A stretch of DNA of 64,000 nt, taken from NCBI GenBank assembly GCA_916048095.2, contig OU696587.1:3124579-3188578 (forward strand), given 5' to 3'. The DNA comes from Sacculina carcini. Its lineage: Eukaryota; Arthropoda; Thecostraca; Sacculinidae. Of the stretch, positions 1 to 10,779 are shown in pieces. A program made the position numbers and the translations under genes. The notes beneath the pieces are model-generated. The model did no database searches, was not told the DNA's origin, and saw only the letters and a program-made list of their open reading frames with translations. The first letter of the stretch is position 1. Each line of letters begins with the position of its first letter.

Positions 1-112
1 TTTCACGGCGTCACTCTTGGCACAGAGGTGAGCAATATTGCATATTTGATTATATGTTACGATTTCGTTTGACTACATCAAGTGTTTAAAAATATTTTAT
101 GTTGTTTTACAG

Positions 113-579
113 ACTGGAAAAAATTGCGCAGTCCAACGCGTCGTTTATCACCGGCAATTCCAGTCTCGTGCTCAAGGTGACGCATATTGCCAGACGTCCA
201 CCGCACGACATCCCGGACGACGAAATGGAGGGCTCGGCGCGGCTCAAGAACACCGGCGATTTCGCCACGTGGTTCTCCCGGAAGAACTGTTTCTTCCGTG
301 TACTTGGCACACAGTGCTTGCCCCGGGCACTGGTTGCTGCCAGGTACATTGCGGAGAACCACGCCGCGTCGAGCGCCTTCCGTGTGCGGATGCATCGTCT
401 GGCAAGGGACCCCGCAAGTTTCATGTCTGAGGCCAGGGAATTGTGTGAACATTCCGGGGTAGACTTTTCCCTGCCCAGCATGGGCTTGCGGGAGCTCCAA
501 AAGTTGGTGGCTGGTTGGTCGGAGTACCGGGTCCATGTCTACTCGACGGATCATTTTGGGCGACTCGGCGCAACCTTCG
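113..579 (+). CDS. Polinton DNA polymerase B, upstream exon
   Basis: This block codes for about 155 residues running up to HFGRLGATFG and lies just before the polymerase exon. It is framed by an intron acceptor (TTTTACAG, ending at 112) and a donor (GTGAGT at 580), and the next acceptor is at 667, so it reads as an internal exon of the polymerase gene. A further donor at 28-29 suggests another exon end in the first 27 bases. I see no catalytic motif in it; the N-terminal regions of these polymerases are poorly conserved. Assignment rests on position, phase and splice signals. Confidence 0.6.
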
Positions 580-667
580 GTGAGTAATTCGAAAAAATAT
601 TCCGTTAGCGTTAATTATTTGCATTCATATAATTAAATTTGCATTAATTCGCATGTGTGTGTTTCAG

Positions 668-3600
668 GCACAGGACATCATCATCTATATTTGTATCATC
701 ACCATCACCATTTCGACGTCATCACGAAGATCACGGCATTCCTCGACACGAAATATTTCTGCGAGGAATGTCAAACGCGCTACACTCAGCCTGGAGAGCA
801 TACCTGTGCCGGAGGTTGCAAGGACTGCGGAGCGCCTCATCGATGCCAGCGGGAAGGTGCGTTAACCCATTGTCCCGAATGTAGTTTAGATTTCATTTCC
901 AGCTCCTGTTTCGAGGCTCACAAACAATCACGCTGTAAGGTGCGGCGTGGGTGTCCCAGATGTGGCGATGTGCTTTACAAATCGTATAGCAAAAATCGTC
1001 ATGTCTGTGGCACTCACATATGCCCTTACTGTCGTGAACGAGTCACGAACCACGAGCTCATAGGTGCGGAAAACGTCCATCGTTGCTTTCTCCAACCTTC
1101 GCATCAATCTTCTGTCAACAAAAAACAAATCTATATCTTTTACGACTTTGAATGTATGATTGACACCAGCACCAACCTTCACATTCCTAATCATTGTGTC
1201 GCACACGTATGTTGTGAGTCCTGCTTTGATTGCATTGACCGGCCATGCACTGACTGTGGGACAGAGCAGCACGAACATGTGTTCTCTGGCCCAACGACAA
1301 GACAAGACTTTGGTCAGTGGCTTTTCACGCTCAAGGACGCGAAAGCCATTGCCCATTATGCCCAAGGTTATGACAACAACATTGTTGCCAATTACGCGTT
1401 GAGCCAAGGTGTGGTGCCAGACCTGATCATGAACGGCAGAAAAATCCTCTCCATGCGCTTCTCCAACTCCAAACTCCGTTTCATTGATTCCTTCAGTTTC
1501 CTTCCTATGCCTCTTGCGAAATTTTCCAAAACGTTCAACATTCCTGTCCGTAAAGGTTTCTTCCCTCACCTCCTCAACACTACGGACAATCAAAATTATG
1601 TAGGTCCTTTTCCTTCAGCCGATATGTTCGACCCGGGTCGCATGTCCACCGAACAGCACGCCGAGTTTCTCACTTGGCATGCCTCGCAGGTGGGCCGGCA
1701 GTATGACCTGCGCCAGGAAATGGGAGCGTACTGCCGCGACGATGTCAATGTACTTCGTCTCGGTAGTATGCGTTTCCGCCAACAATTCATCGAGGTGACT
1801 GAGGTGGACCCATTTCAGAGCATCACGCTTCCATCTGCGTGTCATGAGGTGTGGCGTCAAAAGTTTTTGCGCAAAGACAGCGTCGCGTTGATACCGAGCC
1901 ATGAGCACTACCGACCATGTGGCAACTACTCGAAGAAATCGATCCAGTGGCTGGAACTGGAGGCGTCGTCTCGCGACATCAATATCCAGCACGCATTGAA
2001 CTCTGGTGAGGTGCGTATTGGGTCGTACAAAGTGGACGGCTATGCCAAAGTGGGAGACCAACACCTGCTTTTCGAGTTTCTCGGTTGCTACTTTCATGGT
2101 CATCGGCATTCTGGTAAGTGTCTCTGCGCCAGCAAAAACTGTCGCTATGTCATGAACAGTGGGGCTCCATCAACGCGCCATCTATATGATGGCACCATGG
2201 CTCGTCTGGCGATACTACGAGCCCGACCCGACACAACTCTCATCACCATCTGGGAGTGTGAATTTGATGCACTGCTTCGAGACGATGACGACCAACGTTG
2301 TCGCGCCGAAGCAGTGCAAGTCTTGCCGCCGATGAATGTTCGGGACGCGTTCTACGGAGGGCGAACAGAGGTGTTTCGTCACTATGCCGAATGTGCTGGT
2401 GACGAGCGGATCGAGTACGTTGATGTGTGCTCCTTGTATCCTTACATCCTTAAAAACGGAAAATTTCCCCTCGGTCATCCTTCTCACATTTTCCGTCCTC
2501 CCATCACAGATTTTCACAAATATTTCGGCATCATTTATTGCACAATTCTCCCTCCGCACAATCTTCACGTTCCCGTCCTTCCCGCACGCATCAACGACCG
2601 CCTCATGTTCACCCTGTGTAGAACATGTGCCGAGCAGGGTATCGGTGGCAATTTCACCACAAGGTCGCCGCAGTGTCACCATTCGGACGAGGAGCGCAGT
2701 CTCACTTCCAGCTGGGTGTCGCTGGAAGTAGCAAAAGGTTTGGGGTTGGGGTATCGGCTCACTTCCATCCACGAGTTCTGGCACTTTGCCAACACCACAC
2801 AGCTCAACGACGGCGAGGCAGGCGGATTGTTTGCAGAATATGTAAACAAGTTTTACGCCCTCAAGGTCAGCGCCGAGGGTTATCCCACTCACGTGCAGAC
2901 TGACGACGACCGACACGACTACAGACAGACTCTCGAAGCGCGTGAGGGTATAACCCTGCCGACCATTGAGAGGAATCCGGGCCTGAGAGCTGTGGCCAAA
3001 TTGTGCCTCAACAGCCAGTGGGGCAAGCTGGCTCAGCGCGCAAACCTGGGGCAGACTGAATACGTCACTTCCATGCGTCGTGTTTACGATCTGCTGGAGG
3101 ATCCCGACATGGAGGTCTCCGCGTGTGACCTCATATCGGTGGCTGACGATAGTGAGGGGGACAGCATAATGCACGATGTATGGAGGCTGACGTATTCCCA
3201 TCGACAAGACAAGACTGTGGCTGGTCCGCTTAAAACTAACATAATCCTTGCTGCTTTTGTCACTTGCCAATCCCGACTTTATCTTTACTCTTTCCTGCAA
3301 CGCCTTAATCCTTTTCAGCTAATATACTGCGACACAGATTCAGTCATTTACAAAACATCACCAGAAATGCCGCGCATACACACATCACACTTTCTCGGCG
3401 ACATGACTGACGAACTGACTTGTTTCGGGGCAGGCAGCTATATTTCTCATATAGTCTGTCTGTCTCCCAAAAATTACGCTTTTACTGTACACACACCAGA
3501 CGGGCACACCAAGACTATAGTAAAAATGCGCGGCATCACACAAACACACGACACGCAGCAGCTTATTTCCTTGGACGCTTTCCGATCCCTGTTAGAGGCG

Positions 3601-3756
3601 CCTGGGTCCACAATCAAAGTCCCCTTTCGGCAATTTAAAAAGACTGTAGATTTTAAGATAATTACGGTGGGAGGGGAAAAAATTAATAGGTTAGTTTCCA
3701 GCAAACGCAGGGTCCTTCCCGATTATCGCACCTTCCCGTACGGCTTCACCGACTGA
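668..3756 (+). CDS. Protein-primed family B DNA polymerase (Polinton POLB), main exon
   Basis: Encodes the replicative polymerase of the element, about 1030 residues. Residue numbers here count from an ATG at 655. A His-rich stretch is followed by a Cys/His cluster (CEEC, CKDCGAPHRC, CPEC, CPRC) typical of Polinton polymerases. Then come the 3'-5' exonuclease motif YDFECM near residue 160, an HYAQGYDNNIV-type exonuclease block near residue 235, polymerase motif A DVCSLYPYIL near 590, motif B LCLNSQWGKLAQR near 784, and motif C YCDTDS near 891 with the two catalytic aspartates. The upstream border is a good splice acceptor (GTTTCAG), so translation likely enters from the preceding exon. The protein-primed group is inferred from the element context. 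Confidence 0.92.
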
Positions 3757-3989
3757 CCGACCGACCGACCGACATCATCATCATCGTTATTTATTGCTAC
3801 TTATTTGCTGTGTTACCAACGTTAGTTGTGCTAGGTGTGTTAGTTGTGCTCGATGTATTGGTTTTTAATATAAAAGTGTTAGCAGTGTTAGTGTGTTAGT
3901 TGTGCTAGCGTGTTAGCTATGTGCTAGTTGTGCTAGTGTGTTAGATGTGTTAGTTGTGCTAGTGTGTTAGCTGTGTTAGTGTGTTATAT
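3757..3989. other. Non-coding stretch with short GACC, ATC and GTGTTAG repeats
   Basis: Immediately after the polymerase stop there are five GACC units, then ATC units, then degenerate copies of GTGTTAGTTGTGCTAG. No reading frame or regulatory site could be supported. Confidence 0.7.
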
Positions 3990-4068
3990 AAATATCAAAG
4001 TGTTGGTGTGTGTGTGTGTGTGTGTGTTATATAAATATAAAAGTGTTGGTGTGTATACATGTTTTGGT

Positions 4069-4123
<55 letters not shown>

Positions 4124-4206
4124 ATAAATATCAAAGTGTTGGTGTGTGTGTGTGTGTGTGTGTGTTATATAAATATAAAAGTGTTGGTGTGTATACATGT
4201 TTTGGT

Positions 4207-4245
<39 letters not shown>

Positions 4246-4363
4246 ATAAATATAAAAGTGTTGATGTGTATACATGTTTTGGTGTGTATGTGTGTGTGTG
4301 TGTGTGTGTTATATAAATATAAAAGTGTTGATGTGTATACATGCTTTGGTGTGTATGTGTGTG

Positions 4364-4409
<46 letters not shown>

Positions 4410-4410
4410 G
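3990..4410. repeat. TG microsatellite with a higher-order unit
   Basis: Long TG runs alternate at least five times with a unit containing TTATATAAATATAAAAGTG and GTATACATG. It is therefore a minisatellite built on a dinucleotide repeat, lying between the polymerase and ATPase genes. Apparent open frames of Cys-Val repeats here are translation artefacts. Confidence 0.95.
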
Positions 4411-4698
4411 TGCAAGCTTTAATATACAAGTGTTGATGTGTATGTGTGTCATTCAATTGACAATCACCGAGATGGTGACGAATATAATGTTGCTCCTATT
4501 ATCACTATTGCTCCTTGTCAACTATGTTGAAAGTGTAATTGCAGAGCTGGTAATAGTGGGATTGTTATATGATCCGATTAAGCGTCGCGGGTGTTTGGCT
4601 AGTAATGTTCAGCGCAAAACTGGTCGCACATCAGCAAAACATACTTTATATAATACCCCTATAGTTAAACGTAGATCAGTTTCATCGGTACGGCGGGT
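4411..4698. other. Spacer between minisatellite and ATPase
   Basis: No supported gene. It likely contains the promoter and leader for the ATPase cluster, but no specific element could be identified. Confidence 0.5.
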
Positions 4699-5358
4699 AT
4701 GGAAACGTTTGACGCACGTCTTGTTACACCGTTCACAATGATCTTGTCCGGTCCTTCAGGGTCCGGCAAGAGTCAATTTATAGTCGACATGCTGACACGG
4801 GCGGACCAAGTGCTCACCCGAAGCCCCGATTATGTACTGTATTGCCACGGAACTGCAGCGCCAGATCATATAGATAAGAATTTAGTTAATGAAATGCAGT
4901 ACGGGGTGCCATCGCATGAGGAAATTCAACGATTGGCAAGCAAACATAAACACGGTAAAGGTTGCATGGTCATTATCGACGACTTACTGGATGCTGTGGA
5001 AGGGCCTGTTGTACGTGACATGTTTACAAAAACGTCACGTCACGACAACATGAGTGTACTATTTGTCACCCAAAACACGTTTCTCAAGTCGCCAAACTAC
5101 CGCACAATCAGTCTAAATACAAATTATTATGTATTTTTCCGTAATTTTCGAGATCAAACACCACTGCGCGCATTTGCTCAACAGTACATGCCAGATAATA
5201 TCAGGTTCATTATGGATGTTTATAGAGACGTAATGAAGAAAATGTACGGTCATTTGCTTGTGGATTTGCGTCAACAAACTGACAACAGACTACGTGTGCG
5301 TAGCAATGTGTTGGAACAACCCATAACAGTATATCTTCCCGCTTTGAGGTATAAATAG
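4699..5358 (+). CDS. FtsK/A32-like packaging ATPase of the Polinton
   Basis: A 219-residue P-loop ATPase. The Walker A motif GPSGSGKS lies at residues 18-25 and a Walker B-like CMVIIDDLL at about 89-97, followed by an SRHDNMSVLFVTQN segment typical of the sensor region in the A32/FtsK packaging ATPases of Polintons, adintoviruses and large DNA viruses. Its length matches the short family members. It starts a compact plus-strand cluster ending with the integrase, with 34 bases to the next gene. In relatives it pumps DNA into capsids; no capsid gene is visible here, so that role is inferred from family. Confidence 0.88.
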   Translation: METFDARLVTPFTMILSGPSGSGKSQFIVDMLTRADQVLTRSPDYVLYCHGTAAPDHIDKNLVNEMQYGVPSHEEIQRLASKHKHGKGCMVIIDDLLDAVEGPVVRDMFTKTSRHDNMSVLFVTQNTFLKSPNYRTISLNTNYYVFFRNFRDQTPLRAFAQQYMPDNIRFIMDVYRDVMKKMYGHLLVDLRQQTDNRLRVRSNVLEQPITVYLPALRYK

Positions 5359-5392
5359 CACATATAGTTGAGCAAGTGAATCATTTGTCAAC

Positions 5393-5722
5393 ATGTCGTC
5401 GACGTTGCAACGCTGTTGGCCGACAATCGAATCACTTCCGCGTCTCACACAACGTCAACAAAAAGCCGTTCTCAACACGTACGACCCTGCTCTGATACGG
5501 GCTATTTGTGAAATTTGTCATAACCTGTTGCAAGACCGCGTCCCTTTGGAAAAAGAACAAAAGCGTCGCCTATCCAAATACAAGAAAATACTGCGTAAAT
5601 TGGGTGACAAACGTCCGTCACTGAAGAAAAAACAACGAGTGTTGGTGCAAAGCGGAAAATTTTTATCCGCCCTTATACCCGTGGTTGCATCGGTTATAAG
5701 CTGTATACTGTCTGCAAAGTAA
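5393..5722 (+). CDS. Small basic conserved Polinton protein, function unknown
   Basis: A 109-residue protein with an N-terminal helical part, a Lys/Arg-rich centre (KEQKRRLSKYKKILRKLG, LKKKQR) and a hydrophobic C-terminal tail (LSALIPVVASVISCIL). This pattern of a basic block followed by LLVQ-G-FL-type residues and a membrane-like tail recurs in Polintons and adintoviruses next to the ATPase and integrase. A virion core or membrane-active role is only a guess from charge and hydrophobicity. Its stop codon overlaps the start region of the next gene, suggesting coordinated expression. Confidence 0.72.
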   Translation: MSSTLQRCWPTIESLPRLTQRQQKAVLNTYDPALIRAICEICHNLLQDRVPLEKEQKRRLSKYKKILRKLGDKRPSLKKKQRVLVQSGKFLSALIPVVASVISCILSAK

Positions 5723-6249
5723 TGAGCGCCTTCCAACGAATGGTTCTCATATCGCAAGCCACATATGATGAAATGCAAGGTCGAACCATAGCCACACCCA
5801 CACCCTCTCTAGAACAAATTCTTAACAAGTCTACAGGGAATGCCGAAGCGAAACGGATCGAGTACATGAACGCCTGGCGCCCTGAACAGGCCACCGCTCC
5901 TGCTCCGTCTGTAGAGACTGATAAATGGCTCCAACTTGTACCATCCAGCTATAAAAAACACGCACAATTCGTGCTTTCCCAATTGAGTAATGTGCTGAGA
6001 TGGGACAACAACACCGGTATCATTTATCTCAACCACGCACAAATTCCTCGGAGCAATATTGTCGATGTGGTAAACTATATCGTTCGACGTCGTAAAAGTG
6101 TTCCTGAGCCAACAGGGTGGGCACAGCTGCGACAACTGATTGAGTCGTTGAATTTACCGCGAGAAGTTGCTCCGAATATTCACGGGCAGCGAGTTTCGAC
6201 AGTTGATCAACGATCGGCAAATATCCCACGCAAATGGATAGTAGGCTGA
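5722..6249 (+). CDS. Conserved Polinton-associated protein, function unknown
   Basis: A 175-residue protein whose middle (KKHAQFVLSQL, then LRWDNNTGIIYLN, then IVDVVNYIVRRRKSV, then GWAQLRQLIESLNLPREV) resembles a conserved unknown family that I recall from invertebrate virus-like DNA elements. No catalytic residues stand out. It overlaps the upstream gene's stop and runs 16 bases into the integrase frame. The tight packing and constant neighbourhood suggest a role in virion assembly or DNA handling, but this is inference. Confidence 0.7.
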   Translation: MSAFQRMVLISQATYDEMQGRTIATPTPSLEQILNKSTGNAEAKRIEYMNAWRPEQATAPAPSVETDKWLQLVPSSYKKHAQFVLSQLSNVLRWDNNTGIIYLNHAQIPRSNIVDVVNYIVRRRKSVPEPTGWAQLRQLIESLNLPREVAPNIHGQRVSTVDQRSANIPRKWIVG

Positions 6250-7037
6250 TTTGGTCGCAAAGAACCAAACAACTCCATCGTCCAGTACGTAAGCGCTTCG
6301 TACACAATGCATACACCTCCACTGGACTAAATGATACATGGCAAGTTGATTTGTGCGATGTTTCACGTCTACGTGGGCATAACACACAAGTACGTTATTT
6401 GTTGGGTGCAATTGACGTGTTTAGCAGACAAGCATATGTGCGTGCATTACATAGTAAACGGGGACCGGCTGTGGCCAAAGCAATGAACCATATTCTCACC
6501 AACAATTGCACACCGATGCAAATAATGAGCGACCATGGTGGTGAATTCACAGGGCGAGAATTTCAACGTGTAATGAAAGAGCACAACATCTATCATTATA
6601 CGACATCTACAATCATACGGAAGGCATGGATAATTGAACGATTTTTCCGTACTCTGCTCTCGCTGATACACAAGTTTATGACCGAAAACAACACAAAACA
6701 CTTTGTCAAAAATCTACCTCAATTGGTGAATTTGTATAACAGCACTGTACATAGATCAATCGGTATGGCACCTCGCGCTGTAACTTTATCAAATCAACAC
6801 TTGGTCAACACATTGTCGCGCAAAAAGCAAACACCAAAGCTTCGTGTAGGCGATCATGTGCGAATGTTTATTCCGAAAACTCTATTTGAAAAAGGATATC
6901 GACAGACATTTAGCAACGAAACGTTCAAAATTGATTCCATATACAAACGTCGATCAATTCCCATGTATAAGCTGTGTGATGATGATGGAAATTTGATTAC
7001 CGGGACATTTTACTATCAAGAACTTCAACGTGTTTGA
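6234..7037 (+). CDS. Retroviral-type integrase of the Polinton
   Basis: A 267-residue DDE integrase. It contains the first Asp block (DTWQVDLCDVS), LLGAIDVFSRQAYV, the second Asp in MSDHGGEF, and the catalytic Glu in IIERFFRTL about 35 residues later, giving the usual D,D35E spacing. The C-terminal part has an SH3/chromo-like barrel (LRVGDHVRMF, FKIDSIYKRR) seen in Polinton and Gypsy integrases. It would cut and join the element ends. It is the last gene before the repeat-rich right flank. Confidence 0.92.
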   Translation: MDSRLIWSQRTKQLHRPVRKRFVHNAYTSTGLNDTWQVDLCDVSRLRGHNTQVRYLLGAIDVFSRQAYVRALHSKRGPAVAKAMNHILTNNCTPMQIMSDHGGEFTGREFQRVMKEHNIYHYTTSTIIRKAWIIERFFRTLLSLIHKFMTENNTKHFVKNLPQLVNLYNSTVHRSIGMAPRAVTLSNQHLVNTLSRKKQTPKLRVGDHVRMFIPKTLFEKGYRQTFSNETFKIDSIYKRRSIPMYKLCDDDGNLITGTFYYQELQRV

Positions 7038-7189
7038 ATACAACATGAATATTGTGCATTGTCTTTGCGACCGGTTTAGTCAAACCGTTTTTTTATATAT
7101 ATTTCAAGTATGATTGAAAATTATTATATTCTCGTCTCTGCCAAACATCGACTTGGCGATCCCGATATAATGAGTATCGTGACATAAAA

Positions 7190-7625
7190 TAGAAATAAAG
7201 GAAAAAAATAAAAGTTGGGCATAGAATAAAGAATAAATATAATAAGAAAAGAAGAATAAGAAATAAAAAATATAAGTTGGGTATAGAATAAAGAATAAAT
7301 ATAATAAGAAAGGAAGAATAAGAAATAAAACTAAAAGTTGGGTTGGGTCGGGTTAGGAATAGAATAAAGAAAAAAAAAGTTGGGTTAGGTATACACACAA
7401 AGAAGTTAGGTTAGGTATTCACAAAGAAGTTAGGTTAGGCATAGAATAAATATAATAAGAAAGGAAGAATAAGAAATAAAAAAAGTTAGGTTGGGCATAG
7501 AATAAATATAATAAGAAAGGAAGAATAAGAAAGAAAAAAAGTTAGGTTAGGTTAAGGTTAGGTATACACAAAAAAGTTAGGTTAGGTTAAAAAAAAAAGT
7601 TAGGTTAAAAAAGTTAGGTTAAGTG
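7190..7625. repeat. AT-rich tandem repeats and TTAGG-type arrays
   Basis: Several copies of an 80-90 bp unit containing AATAAATATAATAAGAAA and AAAGTTGGG are followed by degenerate TTAGG/TTAGGTT arrays. TTAGG is the common arthropod telomere unit; its mixing with other repeats shows an interstitial array, not a chromosome end. The stretch ends in GTGACGTCAGAGGGGGG given twice (about 7625-7660). Confidence 0.85.
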
Positions 7626-7629
7626 TGAC

Positions 7630-9720
7630 GTCAGAGGGGGGTGACGTCAGAGGGGGGAGGGGCAAGGGGGATAATGTAAACAAATGTAACAAAGTGGTTA
7701 GGCCTTCTACTGCCTGATGATTGGTAACGACATGCCCCAGAATAGAAATGGTCGACTGAGCGTACACACTTTTGTTCGAGTTTATGGTCAGGCCATACTT
7801 CTCCGCAACCTCATGAAAACGCTTCAAGTTGTAATCGTGTTCTGCTTTGGAGTGACCACAGATGGTTATGTCGTCTATGTATGCAAACGTGTCTTGTAGT
7901 CCCTCCGATGCAATGATCCCATCCAAAACTTGTTGGAAACACGTTGCCCCATTCGTGACACCGAATGGTACCCGGGTAAACTCGTAAAGGCGTCCATCTG
8001 CTTCAAACGCGGTGTATGTGCGATCGGTGCTCTTCAGGGGAGTTTGGTGATATGCGCTCTTCAAATCGATTGAGCTGAAAACACTATACGACGAAACTTT
8101 TTCCACCATTTCAGTTATGCCTGGCATTGGGTAAGCTATCATTTCAGTGAACTTGTTGATCGTCTGGGAGTAATCTATAACCATTCTTTTCTTGGCTCCC
8201 TACTGGACGACGACAACTTGAGCTCTCCACGGACTGTGGCTTGTGGTTATGGTGCCCTCGCGTGACAGCTTTTTGACCTCAGTTTTGATAAACACGGCGT
8301 CTTCTTTCGTGTACCTTCTTGACTTCATCTGGATAGGTCGGCAGCATGGAGAGAGATTGGCGAAAATCGACGGAAGCTCGATCTCAACGGCGAGAAGATC
8401 GCACAGCTCTAAGGGAGGTTCCTCCCCTCCGAAATTCACAGAGATTTTCTCATGCTGTTTGAGGAAATCGTGCCCCAATATTACTGGCGCACAGAGATCA
8501 TCCATTAAGTGCGGTTGAAATTTCGGATACAGTCTCCCGTTGACAGTGAGATTGACGACATAACACTCGGTGATCTCTACTGATTTCTTCGATGATGCCA
8601 TAGATATTGTACCAAAGGAAGGGATGGTTCTCGAATTCAGACTTCTGGCAACCTCAGAACGTATGAAACTTTTGCAGCTGCCGGTATCTATCAGTGCGCT
8701 GATTGTTTCATTGTCATTGAGTTTCACAGTAGTCACAGCCGGCGAAAGACCCCTCAGTGCACCTGAAGTGGTGGCTATCATCGCTCCCGTTGACGACGAG
8801 AACTTGGAATGGGAAGGCCGTTGTCGTATTGCCGATCTGCAGACGCGAGCGAAGTGTCCCATCTTTTGACATTTTGCGCACGATACACTTTCGGCCGGGC
8901 ACATAGACCTAGGATGCGTAGCACCTCCGCTGAAAAAGCACTTCTGAGAGTGAACGACCGCAGCACTGTCACTTGTCACGACGTTAGTGTGATCTCAACT
9001 ATCAGTGAGAGGTTGAGGGTTAATCTCAGGGGCAGCTGCACAAGGTGCGGCTGAATATGACGCTGAATGTAGCTGTGCCATCTCCAGAGACCGTGCTTGG
9101 CTCATTGCAGATGATAGGTCGAGTGAGAGATTCTCCAGCAATCGTTGCCTAATGACGTTGGAGTACATGCCGGTTATGAACGCATCACGAATAGCCAATT
9201 GTTCGGCTTCAGTGGCAGTGCAAGCTTTGAACCCACATTCGGCTGCCAAAGTTTTTAAATTGTCCATAAACATGTCCAGTGACTCACCACTCTGCTGCTT
9301 GCAAGTTGCCAGCTTGTGTCGTGAAAACACCTCACTCTTGGGCTTCACAAACCTGGACTTCAATAAGTCTATGACCGTCTCATAGCTCTGTGAATTCTTG
9401 ATCACCTTGTAATGTCACATGCCACATGCCACACACACCTTGAACAGCCACATGAGAGCGCAGTAGTGCCAATTTATCCGGTCGCATTTCTGGCGCAATG
9501 ACAGCACAAAAAGACTAGAAATTCTCGTACCACATTGACCACTGATCCTCGGCTTCTGACGAATCAGGATCGATGTCCAGCGGTGCAGGACGCAAGTATT
9601 TCTCCATGTTCACAGTATAATAAATTGAAGTGACTAATACACTTGAATCGAGGAACGTTGACTTTATTATACTGTGAACACACACTGAGTACAAACGCAA
9701 ACACTGTAGACAACTCAACC
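7630..9720 (-). mobile_element. Gypsy (Ty3) LTR retrotransposon fossil, gag to RT
   Basis: Minus-strand fossil of a Gypsy-type element. Parts seen: gag at about 8995-9720; a CCHC zinc knuckle (CAKCQKMGHFARVC) and an aspartic protease (ALIDTGSCKSF) at about 8300-8980; and reverse transcriptase at 7640-8300 with YPMPGITEM, the SIDLKSAYHQ and FAYIDDITI motifs. RNase H, integrase and LTRs are not present. It is broken and incomplete, with several breaks. Age looks moderate, because protein motifs are still easily read. Confidence 0.9.
9608..9679. repeat. 17-bp perfect inverted repeat
   Basis: Arms at 9608-9624 and 9663-9679 (GTTCACAGTATAATAAA and its exact complement) separated by 38 bases, at the upstream edge of the Gypsy fossil's gag region. 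It could form a hairpin. It may be an LTR remnant turned around by rearrangement; origin unknown. Confidence 0.75.
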
Positions 9721-9767
9721 TTCACACCACTCCACTAGAACACACACTGACACCTACGCACGCACAA

Positions 9768-9800
9768 GCTAACTGACACACACACACACGCGCGCACACC
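9768..9800. repeat. Short CA-rich microsatellite
   Basis: ACACAC/GCGC run at the 3' edge of the neighbouring LINE fragment on the minus strand; possibly its tail. Confidence 0.7.
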
Positions 9801-9829
9801 AAGTATTCCAAAGTTCAAGGTCGCCGACC

Positions 9830-10620
9830 CAATAGGTCAACTGCCACATTGAAACATAACACAATGAAATGTAACACCACACCGATCTTTGTACTTTTTC
9901 CAATTTCTTCTTGTGTTTTTTCAAATGTGGGTTCCAAATGACTGCGGCGTATTCCATTGTAGGTCTTATAGTTGATTTTATTAATTTTCCTAGCATGTTT
10001 TCGTCCATGTATGAAAAAGCCGCTTTTATGTTTGCTATCTTGCTGTTTGTTTTCTTAACGATGCTGGATATATGATTCTCCGGGGACAGAACATTATTTA
10101 TTTCGACTCCCAAATCTTTTTCCTTGTTTGTTGCTTGCAATGTAATATCTCGTATCTTGTAGTTCCAATGTGGTCTTCTCTTTCCTTGTCCAAATCACAG
10201 AACATGACATTTATTTGTATTGAAATGCATTTGCCACTCCTCACTTCATCTTGATAAATTGTCCAGACATGTTTGCATGATAATGCAGTCCTCTAAGCCG
10301 GTTATATCCTTTTGTATTTTTAAATCATCGGCGAACATGTTCATATAAACACTTGTCGGCACTATCTCCTCGATATCATTTATAAATATTACAAATAGTA
10401 TAGGTGCTAGAACTGTGCCCTGAGGCACTCCGCTGGTGACACTCCACCATGAAGAGTAGTGACCCCGTAGACATGTCCGCATTTCTCTATCCGTTAGGAA
10501 GTCACCTATCCATGTTTCTAGTTGCTTGCTAACTCCTCCAGTATTTGTCAATTTGTATACCAATTTCTTTGAGAAACCTTGTCAAAGGCCTTTTCAAAAT
10601 CGATGTAGATTGAATCAGTC
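9830..10620 (-). mobile_element. LINE fragment, RT palm to C-terminus
   Basis: Minus-strand piece of a non-LTR reverse transcriptase of Jockey/CR1 type. Motifs: IDFEKAFDKV (motif A, about 10580-10610), GVPQGTVLAPILFVIFIND (motif B region, about 10390-10445), MFADDLKIQ (motif C, about 10310-10345), then NIKAAFSYMD and IRPTMEYAAVIWNP near 9930-10020. At least two frame changes, near 10560 and between 10140 and 10246, separate the readable parts, so it is a dead copy, truncated at both ends. The N-terminal endonuclease is missing. Confidence 0.85.
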
Positions 10621-10779
10621 CAGTGCTCTCTTTCTTGAATGTTCTTTTGTGACGCGACTGTAGAAACTGAGTGTGTGTGTTGAGGCGTGGGGTGACTTTG
10701 GTTTTGATTTGTTGATGTGTTGTTCGAATGTGAGGTATGTGTCATATGTGTTGCCTAGTATTTTTGGTGTGTGCGTGTG

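Larger units (their letters stand above)
1..7100 (+). mobile_element. Polinton/Maverick-type element, right part
   Basis: A self-synthesising, virus-like DNA element recognised from its parts in order: protein-primed family B DNA polymerase (two exons), FtsK/A32-like ATPase, a small basic protein, a conserved unknown protein and a retroviral-type integrase, all on the plus strand. In this family the polymerase copies the element, the integrase inserts it and the ATPase packages DNA. No major capsid, minor capsid or protease gene is inside the window; they may lie to the left or be absent. The left edge runs off the window and the right end was not defined; it should fall in the repeat-rich stretch after the integrase. 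The coding blocks present look open, so the copy looks fairly recent. Element type is sure; exact clade is not. Confidence 0.85.

Noticed and set aside
3964-4422. Open frames of Cys-Val/His-Thr repeats on both strands
   Set aside because: They are translations of a TG dinucleotide minisatellite and have no coding signature.
7400-7620. A true telomere
   Set aside because: The TTAGG units are short, degenerate and flanked by transposons on both sides, so the array is interstitial.
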